The notes below the pieces were generated by a model that was not told the DNA's origin, searched no databases, and saw only the letters and a list, made by a program, of their open reading frames with translations. From Nonomuraea cavernae (GTDB lineage: Bacteria; Actinomycetota; Actinomycetes; Streptosporangiales; Streptosporangiaceae), in contig NZ_BMNH01000037.1 in the NCBI RefSeq assembly GCF_014646355.1, forward strand, positions 1-64,000: a stretch of DNA of 64,000 nt, given 5' to 3'. The translations under genes and the position numbers were made by a program. Within the stretch, counting starts at the first letter, position 1. The number at the start of each line of letters is the position of its first letter. Below, piece after piece: positions 23,604 through 31,922 of the stretch.

Positions 23604-24048
23604 CAAGAACCAGTCCCAAACGGATCTCCGCAGCGACGCGGGTCTGGCATCAGCTCTACGCGTCTCGATGGCGCGGCTCAACCGGCGGCTCAGGCGGCAG
23701 GCGGCGGTGCACTCGCTGACTCCCACGCAGTTCGCGACACTGGCCGCCGTCGAACGGCATTCCGGGATAACCCCCGGCGAATTGGCCGAGCTCGAAAAGG
23801 TGCAGCCACCCTCGATGACGCGGGTGGTCGCCGCGCTCGAGGCACGTGGGCTGCTCTCCCGTTCACCGCACCCGACCGACCGGCGCCAGGTGACCGTGAC
23901 CGTGACCGAAGAGGCCCAGAGGCTGCTGAAGGAGGAACGCCGCCGCAAGGAGGCGTGGCTGACCCGGCAGCTCAAGGAGCTGACACCTCAGGAGCGGGCC
24001 ATCCTCAGGCAGGCGGCGCCGATTCTGGAGAAGCTCAGCAGGATCTAG
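23596..24048 (+). CDS. MarR family transcriptional regulator
   Basis: A 150-residue winged-helix repressor. It shows the MarR core: LTPTQFATLAAVERHSGITPGELAE (helices 2-3, by position about 41-65), the recognition helix with PPSMTRVVAALEARGL, and the wing with RSPHPTDRRQVTVTVT, in which DxRxxxVxxT is the family fingerprint. ATG start with AAAGG 9 nt upstream. It is followed at once by an MFS gene, a classical pair in which MarR represses an exporter and is released by the exported compound. The operator candidate covers its own start codon. Confidence 0.93.
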   Translation: MLTKNQSQTDLRSDAGLASALRVSMARLNRRLRRQAAVHSLTPTQFATLAAVERHSGITPGELAELEKVQPPSMTRVVAALEARGLLSRSPHPTDRRQVTVTVTEEAQRLLKEERRRKEAWLTRQLKELTPQERAILRQAAPILEKLSRI

Positions 24049-24071
24049 AGCCCGAAGAACCCGAGACCGGG

Positions 24072-25295
24072 ATGTTCCGGTCGCTCAAGATTCGCAACTA
24101 CCGCATGTTCGCCGCCGGAGGCGCCGTCTCCAACGTCGGCACCTGGCTCCAGCGCACCGCCCAGGACTGGCTGGTGCTGGAGCTCACCCACGGCAGCGCC
24201 GCGGCGCTCGGCACGGCCACCGCCCTGCAGTTCCTCCCGATGCTGCTGTTCGGCATGTTCGGCGGCGTGCTCGCCGACCGCTACCCGAAGCGGCCCATCC
24301 TCATCACGGCGCAGTCGATGATGGCCGGGCTCGCGCTGACCATAGGCGTGCTCACGATGACCGGCGCCGCCCAGGTCTGGCACGTGTACGTCATGGCGTT
24401 CGCGCTCGGGCTCATCTCCTGCGTCGAGGTGCCCACGCGGCAGGCGTTCGTGGTCGAGATGGTCGGCCGCAAGGATCTGAGCAACGCGATCGCGCTCAAC
24501 AGCTCGATCTTCAACCTGGCCCGCGTGGTCGGCCCGGCGATCGCCGGCGTGCTGATCTACGTGCTCGGCGGCACAGGGCCGATCTTCCTGGTCAACGCCC
24601 TGACGTTCGCCGCGGTGATCTCCAGCCTGGTCTTCATGCGGAAGTCCGAGCTGCACCTCGCACCGCCGGTGCCGAGGGCAAAGGGTCAGCTCCGCGAGGG
24701 GCTCAGGTACGTGCTCCAGCGCGAAGAGCTGCTCATGCCGATCCTGCTGGTCGCCTTCGTGTCGATGTTCGCCCAGGCGTTCTCGATGTCCATCGCCCTG
24801 ATGGCCCGCGAGGTCTTCAAGGCGGGGGCGTCGTCGTTCGGGATGGCGTCGAGCATGTTCGCGATCGGCGCCCTGGGCGGCGCGCTGCTCGCCGCGCGCC
24901 GGGCCCGGCCGTCGCGCCGGATGCTGGTCGCGGGCGCGATCGGGTTCGGGTTGTTCCAGATCGCCACCGGGCTCGCCCCCTTCTACCCGATCTACCTGCT
25001 GCTGCTGATCCCCACCGGCATCGCGCTCATCACCTTCAACACCTCCGCCAACGCCAGTGTCCAGCTCGCCACCGCGCCCGAGATGCGCGGCCGGGTCATG
25101 GGCATCTTCATGCTGGTCTTCACCGGTGGCGCGCCGATCGGCGCCCCGCTGGTCGGCTGGCTGTCCGAGCTGGGCGGCCCCAGGGCCGGCGTCATGCTCT
25201 CCGGAGTGCTCGTGGTGGTCGGCACCGGCCTGGCCATCCTGCTCACCCGGGTGATCACCGCCCGCAGGGCGAGGCTGACGCCGGCGGCGGCCTGA
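24072..25295 (+). CDS. MFS exporter (EntS/MFS_3 type) under MarR
   Basis: A 407-residue 12-helix transporter. It begins FRSLKIRNYRMFAAGGAVSN, the typical start of the EntS-like exporter branch, and has FGGVLADRYPKRPILI as the loop 2-3 signature and SAALGTATALQFLPML in helix 2. Probably a drug or siderophore exporter. The ATG is 23 nt after the MarR stop. The open frame runs far upstream through marR, but that part is only marR read in another frame. It shares marR's promoter. Confidence 0.88.
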   Translation: MFRSLKIRNYRMFAAGGAVSNVGTWLQRTAQDWLVLELTHGSAAALGTATALQFLPMLLFGMFGGVLADRYPKRPILITAQSMMAGLALTIGVLTMTGAAQVWHVYVMAFALGLISCVEVPTRQAFVVEMVGRKDLSNAIALNSSIFNLARVVGPAIAGVLIYVLGGTGPIFLVNALTFAAVISSLVFMRKSELHLAPPVPRAKGQLREGLRYVLQREELLMPILLVAFVSMFAQAFSMSIALMAREVFKAGASSFGMASSMFAIGALGGALLAARRARPSRRMLVAGAIGFGLFQIATGLAPFYPIYLLLLIPTGIALITFNTSANASVQLATAPEMRGRVMGIFMLVFTGGAPIGAPLVGWLSELGGPRAGVMLSGVLVVVGTGLAILLTRVITARRARLTPAAA

Positions 25296-25317
25296 CCTTG
25301 TTGCACAATCAGTGAGC

Positions 25318-25875
25318 ATGAGGCTCTTCGCGGCCGTGGTGCCACCGGCCGGCGTGCTCGACGAGCTCGAACGGGCGATCGCCCCCTATGTCGGGCAGGT
25401 GGAAGGGCTGCGCTGGCCCGACCGTGACACCTGGCACATCACGCTGGCGTTCTTCGGCGAGGTGCCCGAACACGTGCTCCCCGGCCTCCAGGTCCGCCTG
25501 GCGCGGGCCGTACATCGTTACGACGCCCTGGACCTGGCCTTCACCGGGTTCGGGGCGTTCTCGTCCGCCCGCCGGGCCAGGGTGTTCTGGGCCGGGCTGT
25601 CCGGCGACCCGATGGGGCGGCTGGCCGACTCGGTCAGGGCCGCGGGCCGCCGGGCCGGCGCCGCGCAGACCGACGAGAAACGCTTTCATCCGCACCTGAC
25701 GCTGGCCCGGTCCAAGGCCGAGACGGACCTCCGCCCGCTGGTCGAGGCGCTGTCGGGATTCAGCGGCTCGCCATGGCGGGCGGAAGGTGTCCGGCTCGTG
25801 CGCAGCCACCCGGGACCGCGGGTGAGGTACGAGTCACTGGGCGAATGGGCGCTGGCACCGGCGCGACAGGGCTAG
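25318..25875 (+). CDS. thpR: RNA 2',3'-cyclic phosphodiesterase ThpR
   Basis: A 185-residue member of the 2H phosphoesterase superfamily, historically called 2'-5' RNA ligase. The two catalytic HxTx motifs are HITLAF (about residue 38) and HPHLTLAR (about 123), and the protein has the expected two-lobe length. It opens 2',3'-cyclic phosphates on RNA ends. ATG start; a GTG two codons earlier is an alternative. CACAAT lies 8 nt before the ATG with no ribosome site between. Confidence 0.9.
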   Translation: MRLFAAVVPPAGVLDELERAIAPYVGQVEGLRWPDRDTWHITLAFFGEVPEHVLPGLQVRLARAVHRYDALDLAFTGFGAFSSARRARVFWAGLSGDPMGRLADSVRAAGRRAGAAQTDEKRFHPHLTLARSKAETDLRPLVEALSGFSGSPWRAEGVRLVRSHPGPRVRYESLGEWALAPARQG

Positions 25876-25885
25876 GCTCCACAGC

Positions 25886-25969
25886 GTGGACCGTCCTCGC
25901 CGCTGGCTGCTGCCCCTCGTGCTCGGCCTCCTCCTGCTGATCGTGGTCGTCGGCGCCGTGCTGGCCTGA
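25886..25969 (+). CDS. Putative 27-residue membrane miniprotein
   Basis: GTG starts a 27-codon frame: a basic head (DRPRRW) then about 20 strictly hydrophobic residues (LLPLVLGLLLLIVVVGAVLA). TAGGCT ends exactly 7 nt before the GTG, the same leaderless geometry as several well-supported genes here. It lies 10 nt after thpR. Single-helix miniproteins of this kind usually regulate or stabilise membrane complexes; no partner can be named. Could be chance, because short hydrophobic frames occur in GC-rich DNA. Confidence 0.4.
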   Translation: MDRPRRWLLPLVLGLLLLIVVVGAVLA

Positions 25970-25993
25970 GCCACCCGGCCGTGATCATCCGAG

Positions 25994-26962
25994 TTACCAG
26001 GCGTAGTCCTCCGGCGCCGTCCGGTGGCCCGGGAAGATCTCGTCCAGCCGGGCCAGCGCCTTGTCGTCCAGCGTGATCTCCAGGGTCCGCATGGTGCCCT
26101 CAAGCTGCTCCAGCGTGCGCGGCCCGATGATCGGGGCGGTCACCGCGGGCCGCGTCAGCAGCCAGGCCAGGCCCACGTGCGCGGGGTCCTCGCCGAGGTC
26201 GTCGCAGAACTGCTCGTACTGCTCGATCTTGGCGCGGTGCTTCTCCAACTGCGCGACCATCTGGTCGGTCGCCGACCGGCCCTTGTCGATCTTGCGGAGC
26301 ACGCCGCCGAGCAGGCCGCCGGCCAGCGGGCTCCACGGGATGACGCCGAGGCCGTAGTCCTCGCAGGCCGGCAGCACCTCCAGCTCGACCGCCCTGGTCA
26401 GCAGGTTGTAGTGCGACTGCTCGCTGACCAGGCCGAACGTGTTGCGTCTGGCGGCGGTCTCCTGGGCCTTGGCCAGATGCCAGCCGGCGAAGTTGGACGA
26501 GCCGACGTAGAGGATCTTGCCCTGCTGGCGCAGGATCTCCATGGCCTCCCAGAACTCGTCGAACGGGGTGTTCCGGTCGATGTGGTGTGCCTGGTAGATG
26601 TCGATGTAGTCGGTCTGCATGCGCTGGAGCGAGGCGTCGCAGGCGCGGCGGATGTTCAGCGCCGACAGCTTGTCGTCGTTGGGCCAGTCGCCCATCGGGC
26701 CGTAGAGCTTGGTCGCGATGACCGTCTTCTCCCGGCGCCCGCCGCCCTGGGCGAACCAGTTGCCGAGGATCCGCTCGGTGATGCCCTCGCCCTTTTTCCA
26801 GCCGTACACGTTGGCGCTGTCGAAGAAGTTGATGCCCAGCTCGTGAGCCCGGTCCATGATCGCGAAGGAGTCTTCCTCGCTGGTCTGGGGGCCGAAGTTC
26901 ATCGTGCCGAGGCAGAGTGGACTGACCTGGAGCCCACTGCGTCCGAGGTTCACGTAATCCAT
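25994..26962 (-). CDS. Aldo/keto reductase
   Basis: A 322-residue (beta/alpha)8 NADPH-dependent oxidoreductase. The catalytic tetrad is readable: Asp in FFDSANVYG, Tyr in the same segment, Lys in VIATKLYGPMG, and His in IYQAHHIDRNTP. The NADPH-binding end contains PIIGPRTLEQLEG. It resembles the YajO/Tas-type AKR branch acting on aldehydes or ketones. ATG start, with TAGGGT ending 7 nt upstream; a longer frame from an upstream start would include the operator sequence. An 18-bp palindrome lies directly upstream of the -10 box. Confidence 0.92.
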   Translation of the reverse strand: MDYVNLGRSGLQVSPLCLGTMNFGPQTSEEDSFAIMDRAHELGINFFDSANVYGWKKGEGITERILGNWFAQGGGRREKTVIATKLYGPMGDWPNDDKLSALNIRRACDASLQRMQTDYIDIYQAHHIDRNTPFDEFWEAMEILRQQGKILYVGSSNFAGWHLAKAQETAARRNTFGLVSEQSHYNLLTRAVELEVLPACEDYGLGVIPWSPLAGGLLGGVLRKIDKGRSATDQMVAQLEKHRAKIEQYEQFCDDLGEDPAHVGLAWLLTRPAVTAPIIGPRTLEQLEGTMRTLEITLDDKALARLDEIFPGHRTAPEDYAW

Positions 26963-26969
26963 GCACTCC

Positions 26970-26997
26970 ACCCTAGGCACCTGGAGTCCACTCCAGG
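26970..26997 (-). promoter_or_regulatory. Aldo/keto reductase promoter with MerR-type palindrome
   Basis: CCTGGAGTCCACTCCAGG is a perfect 18-bp inverted repeat (8-bp arms, 2-bp centre) lying just upstream of a TAGGGT -10 box. Its GGAGT-NN-ACTCC core resembles operators of MerR-family regulators such as NmlR/SoxR types, which sit in a long 19-bp spacer. No merR gene is in the window. Confidence 0.55.
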
Positions 26998-27141
26998 CCA
27001 CAGGCTCGTCGTGATGATCCCCGGCCTCCTGCGTGCGGCGGTGCCCCTGTTCCCGCGTGAACCTCGTCGTGCTCCAGGGCGCGGGCTTCCACCGCCACAG
27101 CGCCCGGATCGGGCGGGTTCCGGTTGCGGCATGATGGCGGC

Positions 27142-28161
27142 GTGGGGGATGTCCTGATCAGAGCGCTCGCCGTGACCGCCATGACCGCCGTGACCTGTGC
27201 CGTGACGGCGGGCCCGGCCTTCGCCGACGACGCGGGGGAGAAGCTGTTCACCTTCCGGGACTCCCGGATCACCGAATCCAGCGGCCTGGCCGTGTCGCCC
27301 ACGCACGACGGCGTCTACTACACGCACAACGACAGCTCCGACGCGCCGGTCTTCTACGCGGTCGGTCCCGACGGGCGTACGAAGGCGACGTTCCACCTGC
27401 GAGGGGCCGAGGCGCGCGACTGGGAGGCGATGGCCGCGACCAAGGACCCCTCGACCGGACGGGGCGTGCTCTGGTTCGCCGACATCGGCGACAACCTCGA
27501 CGGCGCCTGGCCCGACATCTCCGTCTACAAGGTGACGGAGCCGCAGAGCCTGCGCGACGCCACGCTCCCGGCCGTGCGCTACCGCTTCCGCTACGAGGAC
27601 GGCGCCCGTAATGCCGAGGGCCTCATGGTCCACCCCAGGACCGGGCGGCTCTACGTGGTATCCAAGGAGTTCGCGGGGTCGGTCTACGCGGCGCCCAAGC
27701 GGCTGCGCACCGACCGGACCAACATCCTGCGCCGGGTCGCCGCCGCGCCACTCATGGCCACCGACGCCGCCTACGCGCCCGACGGCTCGTCGTACGTCGT
27801 CCGCACCTACTTCTCCGCCACCCTCTACAAGCCCTCCGGCGAGTCGATCGCCAAGGTGTCGATGCCGGAGCTGGCGCAGGCCGAGTCGATCGCCTACACG
27901 GCCGACGGCAGGTCGCTGCTCACCGGGTCTGAGGGGAAGTCGAGCCCGGTCTACCGGGTGCCCGTCCCCGAGCGGGCCCTCGCGCCCAGCCCCCGCCCCT
28001 CCAGCACGCCCTCGGCGCGGCCCGAGGCCGCCAAGGAGTCGGCCCGCCCCGTCGTCGCCGAGGAGCGAGCCGGGCTGAGCCTGCGTGACGTGCTCGTCTG
28101 GCTGGCCGCCGCCGTGGCCGCCATCGGGGTGATCGCCTTCATCGCCCGCCGTACGCGCTGA
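27142..28161 (+). CDS. Secreted beta-propeller-like protein with C-terminal membrane anchor
   Basis: A 339-residue protein. Signal peptide VLIRALAVTAMTAVTCAV ending in GPAFA-DD; the mature part has repeated strand-loop segments (GLAVSPTHDGVYYTHNDS, EAMAATKDPSTGRGVLWFADIGDN, AEGLMVHPRTGRLYVVSKE) typical of TolB/SMP-30-like propellers. A Pro/Ser/Ala-rich stalk (about 275-305) leads to a single C-terminal helix (DVLVWLAAAVAAIGVIAF) and a basic tail, so the domain is displayed on the outer face of the membrane. Ligand or enzymatic role unknown. The GTG start is preceded by CATGAT at 6 nt and has no ribosome site. Confidence 0.8.
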   Translation: MGDVLIRALAVTAMTAVTCAVTAGPAFADDAGEKLFTFRDSRITESSGLAVSPTHDGVYYTHNDSSDAPVFYAVGPDGRTKATFHLRGAEARDWEAMAATKDPSTGRGVLWFADIGDNLDGAWPDISVYKVTEPQSLRDATLPAVRYRFRYEDGARNAEGLMVHPRTGRLYVVSKEFAGSVYAAPKRLRTDRTNILRRVAAAPLMATDAAYAPDGSSYVVRTYFSATLYKPSGESIAKVSMPELAQAESIAYTADGRSLLTGSEGKSSPVYRVPVPERALAPSPRPSSTPSARPEAAKESARPVVAEERAGLSLRDVLVWLAAAVAAIGVIAFIARRTR

Positions 28162-28195
28162 GGTCCTCGGCGGCCTGGCCGTACGGTGCCGTCGG

Positions 28196-28220
28196 TGACG
28201 TGCGAGCGTCACGCACGTCA
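28196..28220. terminator. Bidirectional hairpin between convergent genes
   Basis: Perfect 9-bp stem TGACGTGCG/CGCACGTCA with a 7-nt loop. The right arm contains the stop codon of the minus-strand gene; the left arm is 35 nt after the plus-strand stop. Confidence 0.7.
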
Positions 28221-28589
28221 GGGGCGGCGCATGGTGGCGGTGAAGAGGCCGCCGCGCAGGGCGCGTTCGACCACCTCGATCGAGCGCGACAGGCGGACCA
28301 GTCGCGGACCCTCCTCGCGGTAGGCGTCGAGGACCGCCTCGATGGCGTGCGGCGGCAGGTGACCCTTGAGGTCGACGGCGGCGCCACGGTAGCCGGCGCG
28401 GGCCGCCTCGACCTCGGCGTTGACATGGTGGCTCGCCATCCTGGCCAGCGCGATCGGGTGCCGCCTGAGCACCTCGTAGGCTCGGTAGTCGGGCGGCACG
28501 GCGTCGAGCAGCCAGGCCACGGCGGACGTCTCCCAGTCGGGGACGCTCGGCGGGCGGACCTCGGCGGGCCACTCTGGCGGGACGTACAT
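28218..28589 (-). CDS. Conserved actinobacterial hypothetical protein
   Basis: A 123-residue soluble helical protein. I recognise the overall pattern (MYVPPEWPAEVRPP, then WLLDAVPPDYR, VLRRHPIALARMASHHVNAE, and a closing RLSRSIEVVERAL) as one repeated across Streptomyces and relatives, but no function is known. Highly basic/acidic helices without cysteine or catalytic motifs. ATG start with TACGAT 6 nt upstream and no ribosome site, pointing to leaderless translation. Ends in a shared terminator. Confidence 0.75.
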   Translation of the reverse strand: MYVPPEWPAEVRPPSVPDWETSAVAWLLDAVPPDYRAYEVLRRHPIALARMASHHVNAEVEAARAGYRGAAVDLKGHLPPHAIEAVLDAYREEGPRLVRLSRSIEVVERALRGGLFTATMRRP

Positions 28590-28742
28590 GAGACTATCGT
28601 ACTCACGTTCGATTCGGTTGCCGGAACGTGGTGCTTGGGTGGCCCGTAAGAATATGGCGCGCGCCCGGCTGACTCCAGGGAACTGGCGCGGTCCCTCGCG
28701 GCGATTACCGCCGAAGATCGATCATCAGCGCGAGGAGACCGA

Positions 28743-29640
28743 GTGAGGTTCACACGAGCGGCGGTTCTGGGGGCGGTGATGGCCGCGGGCATGGTGACCG
28801 CGCCGCCGTCTGCCGCCGTCTGCCGCCGGAGCGGCCGAAACCGCGCAGGCGCAGGTCAGGATTGTCGATCCGGTACGACCTGGCCGACTATCGGACCGGC
28901 GGCATCCCGTCCGATCCAGGCGTACGGGCGAGAACCGCGGACCTGGCGAGGGTCACCGCGACCTTCCGGGCCCAGACCGCGAGCTCCGTCCCGGCCGCCT
29001 TCGAACGCAGCGCGGCCTTCCGGGACGGCGGCAGGATCATGTTCAACGGCCCCACCGCGGTACAGGCTCCCGGGACGTTGATCAACTACGTCACCCCTCA
29101 TCGTGAGCTGCTGTGGCATGGGTGGTTCAGCGACGCCTCCGGTGTTTACCAGCTGTCGGACGAGCAGGGGCGCGCCCTGCGCCGCGGACACCACGCCGAG
29201 CTGTGGAACGCGGCGGTCACCGGCCCTGCTGCGCCCACCCTCACCCGGACGGGTGACGTCCTGCACGAGGCCCGGCTCGAGAACTGCCGGCTCGACCGCC
29301 GGTGCGGCTTCAAGACCGAGCTGGCCGGGGCGGCCGCCACGTACACGCTCGGCGTGTCCGCCCGCAGGGACGTCGCACACTCGTCGCTGACGACGGCGAT
29401 CGACTCGGTGTGGACGTTCGCCTCCGGGCGCACCACCGGCACCCGGGCTCTCGACCTGCCGTCGGTGAAGTACACGCCCGAAGGTCTGGACGCCCACAAC
29501 AGGGCCAGGGCCGGATCGGACACCACGATCACCATCGCCGGGACGGCGAGGCGTTGCGGACGCTGCAGGTGGAGGCGTCCTTCGACGACGGCCGCACCTG
29601 GCGGCCCCCGCGGGCGCGACCGGCGGTCTCGGCGGTGAGG
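28743..29640 (+). pseudogene. Decayed secreted subtilase-like protein
   Basis: A GTG with GGAG upstream opens a good signal peptide (MRFTRAAVLGAVMAAG...PPSAA), but a 10-bp tandem duplication (TGCCGCCGTC twice) throws it out of frame. Removing one copy would continue as AAGAAETAQAQVRIVD. From about 28862 a different frame carries coherent protein (SIRYDLADYRTGGIPSDP ... SARRDVAHSSLTTAIDSVWTF), resembling the C-terminal part of large actinobacterial S8-family secreted proteases. Near 29540 coherence jumps again to a third frame (GEALRTLQVEASFDDGRTWR). No catalytic triad remains, so a large central deletion is likely. At least three disruptions; non-functional. Confidence 0.75.
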
Positions 29641-29679
29641 CGCGGCCCGCAAGCTCTCACCGCCGTTCCCGGACCCTGC

Positions 29680-29709
29680 TTGATAGGTAACCCAACTGAG
29701 CGCTAGCTT
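29680..29709 (+). promoter_or_regulatory. Leaderless promoter of the epimerase-lhgO operon
   Basis: TTGATA, an 18-bp spacer, then TAGCTT, which ends exactly 7 nt before the ATG. Both hexamers are good matches for a housekeeping sigma factor. Confidence 0.65.
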
Positions 29710-29716
29710 GGCTGGC

Positions 29717-30721
29717 ATGCGCGTCCTGGTGACCGGTGCCTCGGGGTTCGTCGGCGCGCACGCGACCGTCGCCATGGCCGCCTTGGGGCATGAGCCCCAC
29801 CTTCTGGTGAGAAATCCGGAAAAGGTGGTACGCGTCCTCGCAGCCCTGGCCCCGCCCCAGGAGTGGCCGATCCACCAGGCCGACATCCGCGATGCCCCGG
29901 CCGTACGGCGGGCCCTGGAGCGGTGCGACGCGGTGCTGCACGCGGCGGCCGACATGGGCGTCACCGGTCACGCCACCGACCTGCGCGGCACGAACGTCAC
30001 CGGGCTCGCGAACGTCCTCGGCCAGGCCGCCGAGCTGGGCCTCGACCCGATCGTGCACGTCTCCACGGTGGCCGTCTTCGTCCCGCCCACAGGGCCGATG
30101 ATCACCGTGGACAGCCCGCTGGCCTCCCCGCGCAACGGGTACGGCCGGTCCAAGGTCGAGGGCGACCGCTACGCCAGGGATCTGCGCGGCGTCACCATCG
30201 TCTACCCCGGCGGCGTCGCCGGGCCGCACCAGCCCACGCTCGACGGGCTCAACGAGGGGCTTCGGGCGGGGCTGCGCTCGGGCTGGCCGATCGTGCCGGG
30301 CGGGGTGAGCGTGCTCGACGTCCGCGACCTGGCCGTGGCGCTCGCCCGCTGCTTCGTGCCCGGCCAGGGCGCCCGCCGCTACGTACTCGGGGGAAATTTC
30401 CTGACCTGGGCGGAGATCGCGTTCCTCGCCCGGCGGCTCACCGGGCGGAAGGGCAGGACGCTCAGGATGCCCGGCACGCTGCTGCGCGCGCTGGCGGCGG
30501 CCCTCGACGGCGTCAAGGGGCTGGGCCTGCGGGTCGCCTACCCCCTCACCCGCGACGCGGCCGATTTCATGCTGACCCTGGTCCCCACTCACGACACCAC
30601 CGCGCTCAAGGAGCTCGGCGTCACATTGCGCCCTGCGGATGACACCGTTTCGGATACATTGCGGTGGCTGGTAGCGGAAGGGCATCTGAAACCTCGCGAA
30701 ATCGGCAGACTGGCGCCGTGA
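29717..30721 (+). CDS. NAD-dependent epimerase/dehydratase (extended SDR)
   Basis: A 334-residue extended SDR. The cofactor loop is VTGASGFVGAHAT at the N-terminus, the catalytic Ser is in HVSTVAVF, and the YGRSKVEGD segment provides the YxxxK pair. The C-terminal half (LDVRDLAVALARCF, TWAEIAFLARRLTG) fits the 3-beta-HSD/dihydroflavonol reductase-like branch. Substrate unknown. Leaderless from a strong promoter, and its TGA shares one base with the ATG of the next gene, so the two are translationally coupled. Confidence 0.85.
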   Translation: MRVLVTGASGFVGAHATVAMAALGHEPHLLVRNPEKVVRVLAALAPPQEWPIHQADIRDAPAVRRALERCDAVLHAAADMGVTGHATDLRGTNVTGLANVLGQAAELGLDPIVHVSTVAVFVPPTGPMITVDSPLASPRNGYGRSKVEGDRYARDLRGVTIVYPGGVAGPHQPTLDGLNEGLRAGLRSGWPIVPGGVSVLDVRDLAVALARCFVPGQGARRYVLGGNFLTWAEIAFLARRLTGRKGRTLRMPGTLLRALAAALDGVKGLGLRVAYPLTRDAADFMLTLVPTHDTTALKELGVTLRPADDTVSDTLRWLVAEGHLKPREIGRLAP

Positions 30722-31905
30722 TGGAGAAGATCGGAGTCGTCGGGGCAGGCATCGTCGGGCTGGCGGTCGCTCGCGAGCTGGCCGCCAGGGGTGCCGAGGT
30801 GACCGTGCTGGAGAAGGAGCACCGGGTCGCCGCGCACCAGACCGGGCACAACAGCGGCGTCGTGCACGCGGGCATCTACTATCCGCCGGGCTCGCTCAAG
30901 GCCAGGCTGTGCCGCGAGGGCGTGGCGCTGCTCAGGGAATACTGCGCCGAGCACGGCCTGCCGTACGAGGAGGTCGGCAAGCTGGTCGTGGCGAGCACCC
31001 GCGCGGAGCGGCCGTTGCTGCGGGAGCTGGCCGAGCGGGCGCGGGCCAACGGTGTGCCCGGTGTCGCCGAGCTCGACGGGCTCGGGCTGCGCGAGATCGA
31101 GCCGCACGCGGTCGGTGTCGGCGCTGTCCACTCCCCGCGCACCGCCATCGCCGACTTCCCCGCCATCGCGCGCCGGCTCGCGCTCGACGTGGTCGAGCTG
31201 GGCGGTTCCGTACGGCTCGCGCACCCGGTCAGGGCCATCAGGGAGAGCTCCGGGGGTGTCCAGGTCATGGCGGCCCGCCGGAGGTTCACCTTCGACCGGC
31301 TGGTGGTCTGCGCCGGGCTCGGCACCGACGCGGTGGCCGCCATGGCGGGCCGGCCGGGAGAGGTGCGGATCGTGCCGTTCCGCGGCGAGTACTACGCGCT
31401 GGCCGGCGCGGCCCGTGACCTCGTGCGCGGCCTGATCTATCCGGTGCCCGACCCGCGGTACCCGTTCCTGGGGGTGCACCTGACCCGGCGCCTCGACGGC
31501 GAGGTCCTGGTCGGGCCGAACGCCGTGCTGGCGCTCGCCTACGAGGGATACAGCTGGCGGGATGTTCGTGATCTCGGGCAGATCGCCGGCTGGCCGGGCA
31601 CCCTCCGGATGGCCCGCCACCACTGGCGCACCGGCGTCAAGGAGATCTACGGCTCGCTGGCCAGGCGTTCCTTCCTCAACGCCGCCCGCCGCTACGTGCC
31701 CGAGCTGCGTGCCGGTGACCTGCGGCGGACCGAGGGCGGGGTGCGCGCCCAGGCCGTGGCGCGAGACGGCGGCCTGGTCGACGACTTCGCCGTGGACGTG
31801 CAGGGCAGGGTGGTGCTCGTCCGCAACGCACCCTCGCCGGCCGCCACGTCGAGCCTCGCCATTGCGCGGCACATCAGGGGAATTGTCCCAGCACTCGCCC
31901 GATGA
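30721..31905 (+). CDS. lhgO: L-2-hydroxyglutarate oxidase-like FAD enzyme
   Basis: A 394-residue DAO-superfamily flavoprotein. FAD dinucleotide loop GVVGAGIVGLAVARELAARG, then ARG/GLU pairing VLEKEHRVAAHQTGHNSG and the LhgO hallmark HNSGVVHAGIYYPPGS. The C-terminal TEGGVRAQAV...LVDDF segment is also family-typical. It would oxidise L-2-hydroxyglutarate, a toxic side product, to 2-oxoglutarate, feeding electrons to quinone. Coupled to the upstream SDR gene. Its stop overlaps an in-frame ATG of the response regulator region, so the RR-HK genes may be on the same transcript. Confidence 0.88.
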   Translation: MEKIGVVGAGIVGLAVARELAARGAEVTVLEKEHRVAAHQTGHNSGVVHAGIYYPPGSLKARLCREGVALLREYCAEHGLPYEEVGKLVVASTRAERPLLRELAERARANGVPGVAELDGLGLREIEPHAVGVGAVHSPRTAIADFPAIARRLALDVVELGGSVRLAHPVRAIRESSGGVQVMAARRRFTFDRLVVCAGLGTDAVAAMAGRPGEVRIVPFRGEYYALAGAARDLVRGLIYPVPDPRYPFLGVHLTRRLDGEVLVGPNAVLALAYEGYSWRDVRDLGQIAGWPGTLRMARHHWRTGVKEIYGSLARRSFLNAARRYVPELRAGDLRRTEGGVRAQAVARDGGLVDDFAVDVQGRVVLVRNAPSPAATSSLAIARHIRGIVPALAR

Positions 31906-31922
31906 GGGCATCCTTGGGGGTG

